Assembly (NCBI GenBank): GCA_016938095.1
Contig: JAFGVG010000197.1
Span: forward strand, 1-8,190
Source of the DNA: Bacteroidales bacterium
GTDB taxonomy: Bacteria; Bacteroidota; Bacteroidia; Bacteroidales; UBA10428
Direction of reading: 5' to 3'
Length of the DNA: 8,190 nt
A program made the position numbers and the translations under genes. Positions 1 through 5,877 of the stretch are shown here, piece by piece (the stretch's first letter is position 1; each line of letters opens with the position of its first letter). The notes beneath the pieces are model-generated. The model searched no databases. It was not told where the DNA came from and saw only the letters and a list, made by a program, of their open reading frames with translations.

Positions 1-587
1 GCTCGGGTATTAATGCCGACCTTATATGGGGCAACGGCACCGACCCGTCACTGGGCCAGGATGTGAGCGTTACGGTTATTGCCACCGGATTCAATGCCAA
101 CAACATTCCGGAATTGTATATCCGCAAACGCGAAATAGACCGTATTCCGCTTGAATTTGCAGATAAAGAACCGCTGAAACCCGAGGATAGCATATTTGTG
201 CTGAAAGATGCACCCTCTAAAAAGCCTGAGGTGAATTCACCTTCGCAGCGAACCATTGAATTTGACCTGCAAACGCTTGACGACGATCTCTTTAAAGATA
301 TCAGCAGGGTGAGGCGTCCCGTGGACACCCGCCGCGCCGGTGACAGGGTGAATACCATAAAACGTGCACACGAGGAATTGAAAGAACTGAAACAGGGTAA
401 CCGGCAAAGCGACAACGAAATTGAAGAACTCGAAAACACACCGGCCTTTAAGCGTAAGCACATTCAGCTAAATCCGCAAAAATACTCCGATGAAACCAAA
501 ATATCGCGGTATTCACTGGCGGATGATGAAAACGCACAGGTAAAGCTGAGCAAGGAGAATCCTTTTTTACACGGGGCGGTGGATTGA
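1..587 (+). CDS. ftsZ: Cell division protein FtsZ, C-terminal part (5' end outside window)
   Basis: FtsZ is the tubulin-like GTPase that polymerises into the cytokinetic Z-ring. Only about the last 194 codons are here; the frame is open from base 3 and enters from upstream, so the GTG at 63 is an internal valine and not a start. The first residues (ADLIWGNGTDPSLGQD, then VSVTVIATGF) are the end of the C-terminal GTPase subdomain, a hallmark of the family. After it comes a charged, low-complexity stretch of about 150 residues rich in K, E, D, R and N, which is the disordered linker, unusually long as in other Bacteroidota. The last residues, ENPFLHGAVD, match the short C-terminal peptide by which Bacteroidota FtsZ contacts FtsA and other division partners. 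The TGA at 585 is followed 5 nt later by a heptamer array. The gene would be the last of the division and cell-wall cluster, with yqeY next. Confidence 0.95.
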   Translation, partial: SGINADLIWGNGTDPSLGQDVSVTVIATGFNANNIPELYIRKREIDRIPLEFADKEPLKPEDSIFVLKDAPSKKPEVNSPSQRTIEFDLQTLDDDLFKDISRVRRPVDTRRAGDRVNTIKRAHEELKELKQGNRQSDNEIEELENTPAFKRKHIQLNPQKYSDETKISRYSLADDENAQVKLSKENPFLHGAVD

Positions 588-592
588 AGTCG

Positions 593-625
593 AAGAACCA
601 AGAACCAAGAACCAAGAGCCAAGAT
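593..625 (+). repeat. Heptamer tandem repeat, AAGAACC family (left copy)
   Basis: Three exact AAGAACC units (593-599, 600-606, 607-613) are followed by AAGAGCC (614-620) and a partial AAGAT. The array begins 5 nt after the ftsZ stop codon. The same family returns in inverted orientation at 1271-1326 on the other side of yqeY. The function is unknown; slipped-strand expansion is the likely origin. Confidence 0.95.
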
Positions 626-632
626 TACTTTT

Positions 633-656
633 AGGCAAAGAGTTTTGCTTATTTTT
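633..656 (+). terminator. Possible weak terminator after ftsZ
   Basis: AGGCAAA (633-639) can pair with TTTGCTT (644-650) around a GAGT loop, with one G-U pair, and is followed by ATTTTT. The stem is short and A/U-rich, so termination would be partial at best. It sits between two heptamer arrays, where a structured transcript end would make sense for ftsZ. The pairing is seen in the sequence; the role is inferred. Confidence 0.3.
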
Positions 657-689
657 CATTGTTCATTGTTCATTGTTCATTGTTCATTA
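655..689 (+). repeat. Heptamer tandem repeat, TTCATTG family
   Basis: Four exact TTCATTG units (655-682) are followed by one TTCATTA (683-689). The array runs without a gap and in the same 7-base phase into the CTAATTR array that follows, although the unit sequence changes completely at 690. It lies upstream of yqeY and no function is known. Confidence 0.95.
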
Positions 690-731
690 CTAATTGCTAA
701 TTACTAATTACTAATTACTAATTGCTAATTG
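690..731 (+). repeat. Heptamer tandem repeat, CTAATTA/CTAATTG family
   Basis: Six contiguous units run CTAATTG, CTAATTA, CTAATTA, CTAATTA, CTAATTG, CTAATTG. The array ends 8 nt before the yqeY ATG, so it forms nearly the whole immediate 5' leader of that gene. It supplies an unstructured A/T-rich leader but no Shine-Dalgarno sequence. Changes in copy number would alter the yqeY leader length in steps of 7 nt without touching the protein. Confidence 0.95.
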
Positions 732-739
732 AATAGAAA

Positions 740-1189
740 ATGGGTTTGTTTGATAAAATCAGTGAAGATCTGAAGGCCGCCATGCTGGCCAGGCAGAAAG
801 ACCGGCTGGAATCGCTTCGCGCCATAAAAACAGCGTTGTTACTGGCCAAAACCGAAGCAGGCGCGCATGAAATCACGCCCGATCAGGAAATAAAAATCCT
901 GCAAAAGATGGTAAAGCAACGTCGTGAATCGGCTGAAATTTTTAAATCGCAAAACCGGACTGAACTTTGCGATAATGAATTAAAGGAGGCTGCCATCATT
1001 GAGGAATACCTGCCCAAACAAATGACCGAGGCAGAGCTCATACCGGTGCTGCAGGAACTCATTGAACGGGTAGGCGCCTCCTCGGCCAAAGACATGGGAA
1101 AAGTAATGGGCACCGCTACCAAAGAACTTGCCGGCAAAGCCGATGGCAAGATGATTGCCGACCAGGTGAAAAAGCTGTTGGGAGCGTAA
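740..1189 (+). CDS. yqeY: GatB/YqeY domain-containing protein
   Basis: This is a 149-residue cytosolic, mostly helical protein spanning the full length of the YqeY family. It has the family's N-terminal helix (FDKISEDLKAAM), the ARQKDRLESLRAIKTAL segment, EEYLPKQMTEAEL near residues 90-102 and the GKVMGT motif near residues 120-125. The domain resembles the C-terminal tail domain of GatB, the amidotransferase subunit that makes Gln-tRNA or Asn-tRNA, and is thought to contact tRNA, but the free-standing protein has no settled function. It follows ftsZ, an arrangement I recall as common in Bacteroidota. I see no Shine-Dalgarno sequence and no clear promoter of its own in the repeat-filled gap, so it may depend on read-through from ftsZ. 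The gene is G/C-rich in line with ftsZ and looks native. The family call is sure; the role is not. Confidence 0.93.
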   Translation: MGLFDKISEDLKAAMLARQKDRLESLRAIKTALLLAKTEAGAHEITPDQEIKILQKMVKQRRESAEIFKSQNRTELCDNELKEAAIIEEYLPKQMTEAELIPVLQELIERVGASSAKDMGKVMGTATKELAGKADGKMIADQVKKLLGA

Positions 1190-1270
1190 AGCGATAACCA
1201 ACCCTTACCGGTTAGTGGGGTTCAATACCGGATGCTGGCTCTGCCTGCACTGCTACTAAGACAAGCAGCT

Positions 1271-1326
1271 CTTGGATCTTGAATCTTGGTTCTTGGCTCT
1301 TGGCTCTTGCCTCTTGGCTCTTGAAT
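1271..1326 (-). repeat. Heptamer tandem repeat, AAGAGCC family (right copy, inverted)
   Basis: Eight contiguous units read on the + strand CTTGGAT, CTTGAAT, CTTGGTT, CTTGGCT, CTTGGCT, CTTGCCT, CTTGGCT, CTTGAAT. On the - strand this is AAGAGCC/AAGAACC, the family seen at 593-625. Read in the sense of the DUF1080 gene, the array begins 7 nt after that gene's stop codon, in the same orientation and almost the same position as the left copy has after ftsZ. It is more diverged than the left copy, which suggests an older array. Confidence 0.93.
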
Positions 1327-1333
1327 CTAACAA

Positions 1334-2062
1334 TCAAAGCTCCCTGATCCAGATATTGCGGTAACTTACCGGATTGCCATGATCCTGGAGCGTCAGGGGT
1401 TCTTTTGTTCCGTGTACCTCCGGTATCGGCGATCCGATGTATTCGGTAGTACCCCGTATCTCAACGTTGTGCTGAATCAGCACCCCATTCTGCAAAACGG
1501 TAATACGACCCGGAACAGCCACACGGCCATTCTCACTGAAACGGGGCGCTGTATAAATAATATCATAAACCTGCCATTCACCGGGCTTTTTACATACATT
1601 CACAAGAGGAATGCTTTGTTTGTATATCGATCCGGCCTGACCGTTGGAATAGGTCTTGTTGTCATAACTATCCAGCACCTGTAATTCGTAGCGTTCCTGC
1701 AGGAATACCCCGCTGTTTCCACGCCCCTGGCCATCGCCTTTCACCTCGGCCGGTGTACGCCATTCGATATGCAACTGGCAATCGCCAAATCCTCGCCTGG
1801 TTTTGATAATACCGGCACCTGCCTTTACGGTCACACATCCTTCGGCAACAATCCAGTCTGCCAGCTCACCTTTTGCGTTGGTCCATTCATCCAGATTCTT
1901 CCCGTCGAAAAGAATGATGGCATCCGAAGGAGCAGCATAGCCTTCTCCGGGGGTAATAACAGGTGGAACCGGTTCCCACAATTCGGTGGTTTCAGGGGTT
2001 TTCTGTGCCTGGGCACAGGTCATGATCATCATGAAAATCGATAAAAGTATTGATGTCCGCAT
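1334..2062 (-). CDS. Secreted DUF1080 (3-keto-disaccharide hydrolase family) protein
   Basis: The protein is 242 residues long. It starts with a signal peptide (Met-Arg, a hydrophobic run, then AQA followed by Gln at residue 20), so it should be exported to the periplasm or beyond. The rest is one DUF1080 domain (PF06439), a jelly-roll fold related to concanavalin-type lectins and glucanases. The hallmarks are LFDGKNLDEW near residues 51-60, GNSGVFLQERYELQVLDSY near the middle, and the ending GNPVSYRNIWIREL. Some family members hydrolyse 3-keto-disaccharides in a sugar oxidation route, but no partner 3-dehydrogenase gene is visible here, so the substrate is open. I chose the ATG at 2062 because the signal peptide begins there and a good promoter lies just upstream. 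The in-frame TTG at 2116 would add 18 residues and place part of that promoter inside the gene. The 3' end faces yqeY. Confidence 0.85.
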   Translation of the reverse strand: MRTSILLSIFMMIMTCAQAQKTPETTELWEPVPPVITPGEGYAAPSDAIILFDGKNLDEWTNAKGELADWIVAEGCVTVKAGAGIIKTRRGFGDCQLHIEWRTPAEVKGDGQGRGNSGVFLQERYELQVLDSYDNKTYSNGQAGSIYKQSIPLVNVCKKPGEWQVYDIIYTAPRFSENGRVAVPGRITVLQNGVLIQHNVEIRGTTEYIGSPIPEVHGTKEPLTLQDHGNPVSYRNIWIREL

Positions 2063-2077
2063 ATTCAGATTTTTCCA

Positions 2078-2107
2078 CAAAGATAAAAGATAATAGTATT
2101 TTACCAA
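2078..2107 (-). promoter_or_regulatory. Bacteroidota-type promoter for the DUF1080 gene
   Basis: On the - strand there is TTG (2107-2105), a 19-nt spacer, and TATCTTTG (2085-2078). This fits the Bacteroidota primary sigma consensus, a -33 TTG and a -7 TAnnTTTG, with the usual spacing. Transcription would begin about 10 nt before the ATG at 2062. The -33 box lies just after the stop codon of the lipoprotein gene, so the DUF1080 gene can be expressed independently of it. Confidence 0.7.
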
Positions 2108-2112
2108 CCTGT

Positions 2113-3291
2113 TCAAAGTGGAACTGTCCTCACAAGCACCGGACCTCCTTCTGCATCATTCCTGTACAAAAAAGCATAGCTTCCATCGGAGAGCGACACA
2201 AAATCTCTTAAAAAACACGGATATGTATCAGATGGCCATGTATTCTCATAAATGTAAGTTTCTCTTTCGTTAAAACTTGCATCAAGTTTCAGGCAATATA
2301 AACTATGCCATGATTGGAAGAACACATGATATCCCCCGTCAAGGGCCTTCCTAATTACATTACTGTAACCATAAATACTATCTGCTATAGAAATGGCTTC
2401 ACCTACAACACCATTCCTGCTGACCGGGAAGAGCACAAGTTTATTGCTATATGTCATGAGCCCTGAGACCACAAAACCATCATACTGATCCTGACAAGCT
2501 GCGTAAGCAATACCATAGGAAGGTGACCCAAATTTCTCACGGAAAACTTCATTCCCGGAATCATCGATTAGCAAGGCTGCCATCTGAACATCTTCTGCAT
2601 TGCTTCCTGACATTCTGCCAACCATCAATAGGTAATCGTCTTCAAGTAAGTATAAACGCTCCATCAGACAATAAATGTCCTCGTAAGTATTGCTTCTGAT
2701 TACCTGCCCCATTTCATCGACAACTTCAAGGGTCACTATATTCATTCCTGATGTTGCATTATCCCCTGAAGAGTAAAGTGAACAGGCATAGTAAAGATTG
2801 CCATTGCTGAGCAACATTAACTTGCTGTCATTAACCGGGCCTTCCTCCGGTAACGGATAAAAAACGGTTCTTGCAATTTTCCCCTTATTGTCCAGCCAGG
2901 CAATAAACTTGTACTGACCAACATAACCCTGACCACATTGCCCTGCAATGACTATCTTGTCTGGCGATAACTCAATTACATCATAGATATTCAAACCGGT
3001 AAAACCTTCCAGATCTATCCGACTGTTCCATATCGTATCACCATCAGTATTCAATCTTGTAATAAAACCATGAAGAATGTTTGAGTCCTCATGAGTTGAA
3101 CTTCCGCATATCAGGAATCCTCCATCTGATGTACCGGTAACGTTTTGAGGCCAGGTGACCTGAGATTTGAAATTTACGGATTTAACCCATGAAACCAGAT
3201 TCCGGGGAAGGTTTTCATCGTTACTTTTGGTGCAACCGACAACCAAAATCGTTATCAGAATAATTACAATAAAGTTAAGATGTGTTTTCAT
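2113..3291 (-). CDS. Lipoprotein of unknown function with seven propeller-like repeats
   Basis: The protein is 392 residues long. Its signal sequence (MKTHLNFIV and a hydrophobic stretch) ends in the lipobox LVVGC, with Cys20 as the lipidated residue, so it should be anchored in the outer membrane. I do not recognise a named family. The mature part shows about seven repeats of roughly 35-50 residues, near residues 54-88, 108-143, 160-199, 215-251, 268-300, 316-346 and 366-391. Each has a hydrophobic strand after a D/N-G-type turn (SDGGFLICG, LSNGNLYYA, LDGGYHVFF, LSDGSYAFL), and most continue into a second strand ending in a turn such as LNTDGDTIW. This suggests a seven-bladed beta-propeller, often a binding platform. 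The DNA is clearly A/T-richer than its neighbours: three 60-base lines I counted hold 32-38 % G+C, against 57-58 % in two lines of the DUF1080 gene. That points to an accessory or acquired gene. Function is unknown. Confidence 0.8.
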   Translation of the reverse strand: MKTHLNFIVIILITILVVGCTKSNDENLPRNLVSWVKSVNFKSQVTWPQNVTGTSDGGFLICGSSTHEDSNILHGFITRLNTDGDTIWNSRIDLEGFTGLNIYDVIELSPDKIVIAGQCGQGYVGQYKFIAWLDNKGKIARTVFYPLPEEGPVNDSKLMLLSNGNLYYACSLYSSGDNATSGMNIVTLEVVDEMGQVIRSNTYEDIYCLMERLYLLEDDYLLMVGRMSGSNAEDVQMAALLIDDSGNEVFREKFGSPSYGIAYAACQDQYDGFVVSGLMTYSNKLVLFPVSRNGVVGEAISIADSIYGYSNVIRKALDGGYHVFFQSWHSLYCLKLDASFNERETYIYENTWPSDTYPCFLRDFVSLSDGSYAFLYRNDAEGGPVLVRTVPL

Positions 3292-3325
3292 ATAACAAAT
3301 CTTTTTTGAAAGTTAGTAAAATTAT

Positions 3326-3359
3326 CAAATTAAGAAAATCATTTATCCTGTTATTCAAA
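3326..3359 (-). promoter_or_regulatory. Weak promoter candidate for the lipoprotein gene
   Basis: On the - strand TTTG (3359-3356) is followed after 22 nt by TTAATTTG (3333-3326), one base off the TAnnTTTG consensus. The spacing is longer than ideal. It lies about 35 nt upstream of the ATG at 3291. The surrounding DNA is so A/T-rich that chance matches are likely. Confidence 0.25.
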
Positions 3360-3405
3360 TAACAACGTATCAGTTTCTCATAATTTATTTGACTGGCACA
3401 GGGCT

Positions 3406-3432
3406 TTTGGTGTATGAAAATTACTATCTTTA
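3406..3432 (+). promoter_or_regulatory. Weak promoter candidate for hppA
   Basis: TATCTTTA (3425-3432) differs from the Bacteroidota -7 box TAnnTTTG only in its last base. A TTTG at 3406-3409 is the nearest -33 candidate, but the 15-nt spacer is short. If the site is used, the hppA transcript carries a leader of nearly 90 nt that contains the inverted repeat at 3464-3480. Confidence 0.3.
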
Positions 3433-3463
3433 CGACCGTATTTTTATGAATATATTTTGTATC

Positions 3464-3480
3464 TGTTTGTAAAACAAACA
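3464..3480. promoter_or_regulatory. Perfect inverted repeat upstream of hppA
   Basis: TGTTTGT, a 3-nt AAA spacer and ACAAACA form a perfect palindrome with 7-base arms, 45 nt before the hppA start codon in the divergent intergenic region. It could be a site for a dimeric repressor or activator, or a small A/U-rich hairpin in the hppA leader. Two ATTAACCA copies (3491-3498 and 3502-3509) lie between it and the gene. The symmetry is seen; the regulatory role is inferred. Confidence 0.4.
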
Positions 3481-3525
3481 ATTATATTCGATTAACCATT
3501 TATTAACCAAAAAGCATTATTACTT

Positions 3526-5784
3526 ATGTTGAATAATTTATTCTGGTTAGTGCCGCTCGGATCTATACTGGCCCTGGGGTTTGCTTATTACTTTTTTAAG
3601 CAACTTATGAAAGAGTCAGAAGGTACCGACACGATGAAAAAGATTGCCCAGTATGTACGTGAGGGGGCAATGGCTTATCTGAAACAACAGTACAGGATTG
3701 TTACTATTGTGTTTGTGATTTTAACTGTCATTTTTGCCATTCTTGCTTATGTGTTAAAAATTCAGAATCCCTGGGTTCCCTTCGCCTTCCTGACAGGAGG
3801 TTTCTTCAGCGGATTGTCTGGTTTCATTGGCATGAAAACAGCTACCTATGCATCTGCACGTGCTGCCAATGCCGCTCAGAACTCGCTGAATCATGGCCTC
3901 AGGGTTGCCTTCCGTTCAGGTGCTGTTATGGGTCTTGTTGTAGTGGGACTGGGATTGCTGGACATCTCCATCTGGTTCTATGCCCTTAATTTCATCATTG
4001 GTGCGCTTGATACTGCCACCAATCAATTGATTGCCACCGATCCTTCCATGAAACTCATCATCATCACCACCACTACACTGACTTTTGGTATGGGTGCATC
4101 CACCCAGGCGTTGTTTGCGCGTGTTGGTGGTGGTATTTATACCAAAGCTGCCGACGTTGGTGCCGACCTCGTAGGTAAGGTTGAAGCAGGTATTCCCGAG
4201 GACGATCCCCGTAACCCTGCCACCATTGCCGATAACGTGGGTGACAATGTAGGTGACGTAGCCGGTATGGGTGCCGACCTGTACGAGTCGTACTGCGGAT
4301 CCATTCTTTCAACAGCTGCACTGGGCGCCACCGGTTTTACCGCTGTAGGGCTTGCCGCAGCCGGATTTGGTGATTACGATCCCCTTACCACCCAGTTTAA
4401 TGCCGTTATTGCTCCCATGCTTATTGCTGCTGTGGGCATAGTGCTGTCGATCCTGGGAATATTTATGGTACGGACCAAAGAAGGTGCTTCACAAAAAGAA
4501 CTCATGGCCTCCCTGAACCGTGGCGTCAACTTCAGCTCTATACTCATTGCTGTTTTTGCATTCGTCATTCTTTGGTTCCTTGAAATACCCAACCACGTTG
4601 GTATCTGGGGTTCCATGATTGCAGGCCTTGTTGCTGGTATTGGCATTGGAAAAACCACTGAATATTACACATCATCCAGTTATAAACCAACCCAGTCTAT
4701 TGCCGGAGCATCAAAAACAGGTCCTGCCACCGTGATTATCAACGGTATCGGTACCGGAATGATTTCGGTTACCTTTCCGGTTCTTATTGTTTGTACCGCC
4801 ATTATACTTGCGTTCCTGAGTGCGGCCAATTTCAACTTTGCCAACATCAGCATGGGCCTTTATGGTATTGGTATTGCTGCTGTGGGTATGCTCTCCACGC
4901 TGGGTATCACCCTGGCCACCGATGCTTACGGTCCGATTGCTGACAACGCTGGTGGAAATGCCGAAATGAGCCACCTCGGCCCCGAAGTACGTAAACGTAC
5001 CGACGCCCTCGACTCGCTGGGTAACACCACTGCAGCCACCGGTAAGGGTTTTGCCATTGGTTCGGCTGCGCTCACCGCACTGGCTCTGCTGGCCTCCTAC
5101 GTCGAGGAAGTCAAAGTCGCTGTAGCCCGAATCCCAGAAAAAGCTGCCGCTTTTAAAGAAGCACTGGGTATTGATATTCACAGTGCAGGCATTCAGGATA
5201 TTATGAATTTTTACCAGGTTGATCTGATGAACCCGCGTGTACTTGTGGGTGCCTTTATCGGCTCCATGGCCGCCTTCCTTTTCTGCGGACTAACCATGAA
5301 TGCCGTTGGCCGTGCTGCACAGTCGATGGTTGACGAAGTACGTCGCCAGTTCCGCGAAATCAAAGGCATTCTTGAAGGCAAAGCCGAGCCCGACTATGCC
5401 AGCTGCGTAGCCATCTCCACCAAGGGTGCACAACGTGAAATGCTGATGCCATCTTTGCTAGCCATTATCATCCCCATTGCTGTAGGTATTTTATTTGGTG
5501 TAGCCGGCGTAATGGGCCTCCTGGTAGGTTCAGTTTCCACTGGTTTCATACTGGCCATTTTTATGGCCAATGCCGGCGGCGCGTGGGACAATGCCAAGAA
5601 ATTCATCGAAGAAGGTAATTTCGGCGGCAAGGGAAGCGATTGTCACAAAGCAGCAGTAGTTGGCGACACCGTTGGCGATCCTTTCAAAGACACCTCAGGT
5701 CCTTCGCTCAACATCCTTATCAAACTGATGAGTATGGTTTCCATTGTAGTGGTAGGCGTTACCATTGCCACATCGCTCATTTGA
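3526..5784 (+). CDS. hppA: Membrane-bound ion-pumping pyrophosphatase, K+-dependent type
   Basis: This 752-residue inner-membrane pump hydrolyses cytosolic pyrophosphate and exports cations. It is full length for the family, with many hydrophobic membrane segments (the family has about 16). Catalytic loops are intact: GGGIYTKAADVGADLVGK (201-218), EDDPRNPATIADNVGD (225-240) with NVGDVAGMGADLYESY after it, the DNAGGNAEM motif (473-481), and NAGGAWDNAKKF plus GDTVGDPFKDTSGPSLN near the C-terminus. GNTTAATGKG (499-508) has Ala503 and Gly506, where K+-independent enzymes have Lys and Thr, so it should need K+. Glu254 in LYESY matches the ion-gate glutamate of Na+-type pumps. Thr90, Phe94 and Asp146 match residues I recall as marking Na+,H+-cotransporting enzymes. 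The ATG has no Shine-Dalgarno sequence. It is a single-gene unit closed by the terminator at 5801-5834. The pyrophosphatase assignment is very sure; the ion choice is inferred. Confidence 0.97.
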   Translation: MLNNLFWLVPLGSILALGFAYYFFKQLMKESEGTDTMKKIAQYVREGAMAYLKQQYRIVTIVFVILTVIFAILAYVLKIQNPWVPFAFLTGGFFSGLSGFIGMKTATYASARAANAAQNSLNHGLRVAFRSGAVMGLVVVGLGLLDISIWFYALNFIIGALDTATNQLIATDPSMKLIIITTTTLTFGMGASTQALFARVGGGIYTKAADVGADLVGKVEAGIPEDDPRNPATIADNVGDNVGDVAGMGADLYESYCGSILSTAALGATGFTAVGLAAAGFGDYDPLTTQFNAVIAPMLIAAVGIVLSILGIFMVRTKEGASQKELMASLNRGVNFSSILIAVFAFVILWFLEIPNHVGIWGSMIAGLVAGIGIGKTTEYYTSSSYKPTQSIAGASKTGPATVIINGIGTGMISVTFPVLIVCTAIILAFLSAANFNFANISMGLYGIGIAAVGMLSTLGITLATDAYGPIADNAGGNAEMSHLGPEVRKRTDALDSLGNTTAATGKGFAIGSAALTALALLASYVEEVKVAVARIPEKAAAFKEALGIDIHSAGIQDIMNFYQVDLMNPRVLVGAFIGSMAAFLFCGLTMNAVGRAAQSMVDEVRRQFREIKGILEGKAEPDYASCVAISTKGAQREMLMPSLLAIIIPIAVGILFGVAGVMGLLVGSVSTGFILAIFMANAGGAWDNAKKFIEEGNFGGKGSDCHKAAVVGDTVGDPFKDTSGPSLNILIKLMSMVSIVVVGVTIATSLI

Positions 5785-5800
5785 TTGTAATGATTCATAT

Positions 5801-5834
5801 AAAAAAACCCGGATCTGTTAATCCGGGTTTTTTT
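5801..5834. terminator. Strong bidirectional intrinsic terminator between hppA and lpxH
   Basis: A perfect 14-bp stem (5801-5814 with 5821-5834) closes a 6-nt loop, CTGTTA. The core is ACCCGGAT/ATCCGGGT, flanked by seven A on the left and seven T on the right, so a U-tract follows the hairpin on either strand. It starts 16 nt after the hppA stop and, read the other way, lies 43 nt past the lpxH stop. It should therefore end both convergent transcripts. Confidence 0.95.
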
Positions 5835-5877
5835 ATGGCCTATGCGCAGGTATCAGATCTGCAGCCATGCATGAAAA

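Noticed and set aside
63..587. A separate 174-codon gene starting with GTG at 63
   Set aside because: The frame is open upstream and encodes FtsZ sequence before the GTG, so it is the tail of ftsZ.
593..731. Heptamer arrays as a CRISPR array
   Set aside because: The units are 7 bases with no spacers between them, so these are simple tandem repeats.
1195..1222. Possible terminator hairpin after yqeY (AACCC at 1200-1204 with GGGTT at 1218-1222, or TAACC with GGTTA)
   Set aside because: The stems are only 5 bp, they compete with each other, and no T-tract follows.
3275..3481. A 68-codon open frame on the - strand upstream of the lipoprotein gene
   Set aside because: It covers the A/T-rich divergent intergenic region and overlaps the lipoprotein start, has no family features and has no convincing start signal. 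It looks like a chance frame.
4711..5181. A 156-codon open frame antisense to hppA, and other antisense frames there
   Set aside because: hppA is intact and strongly conserved on the + strand. The antisense product is low-complexity Gly/Thr/Asn/Gln-rich, as expected of the reverse complement of such coding DNA.
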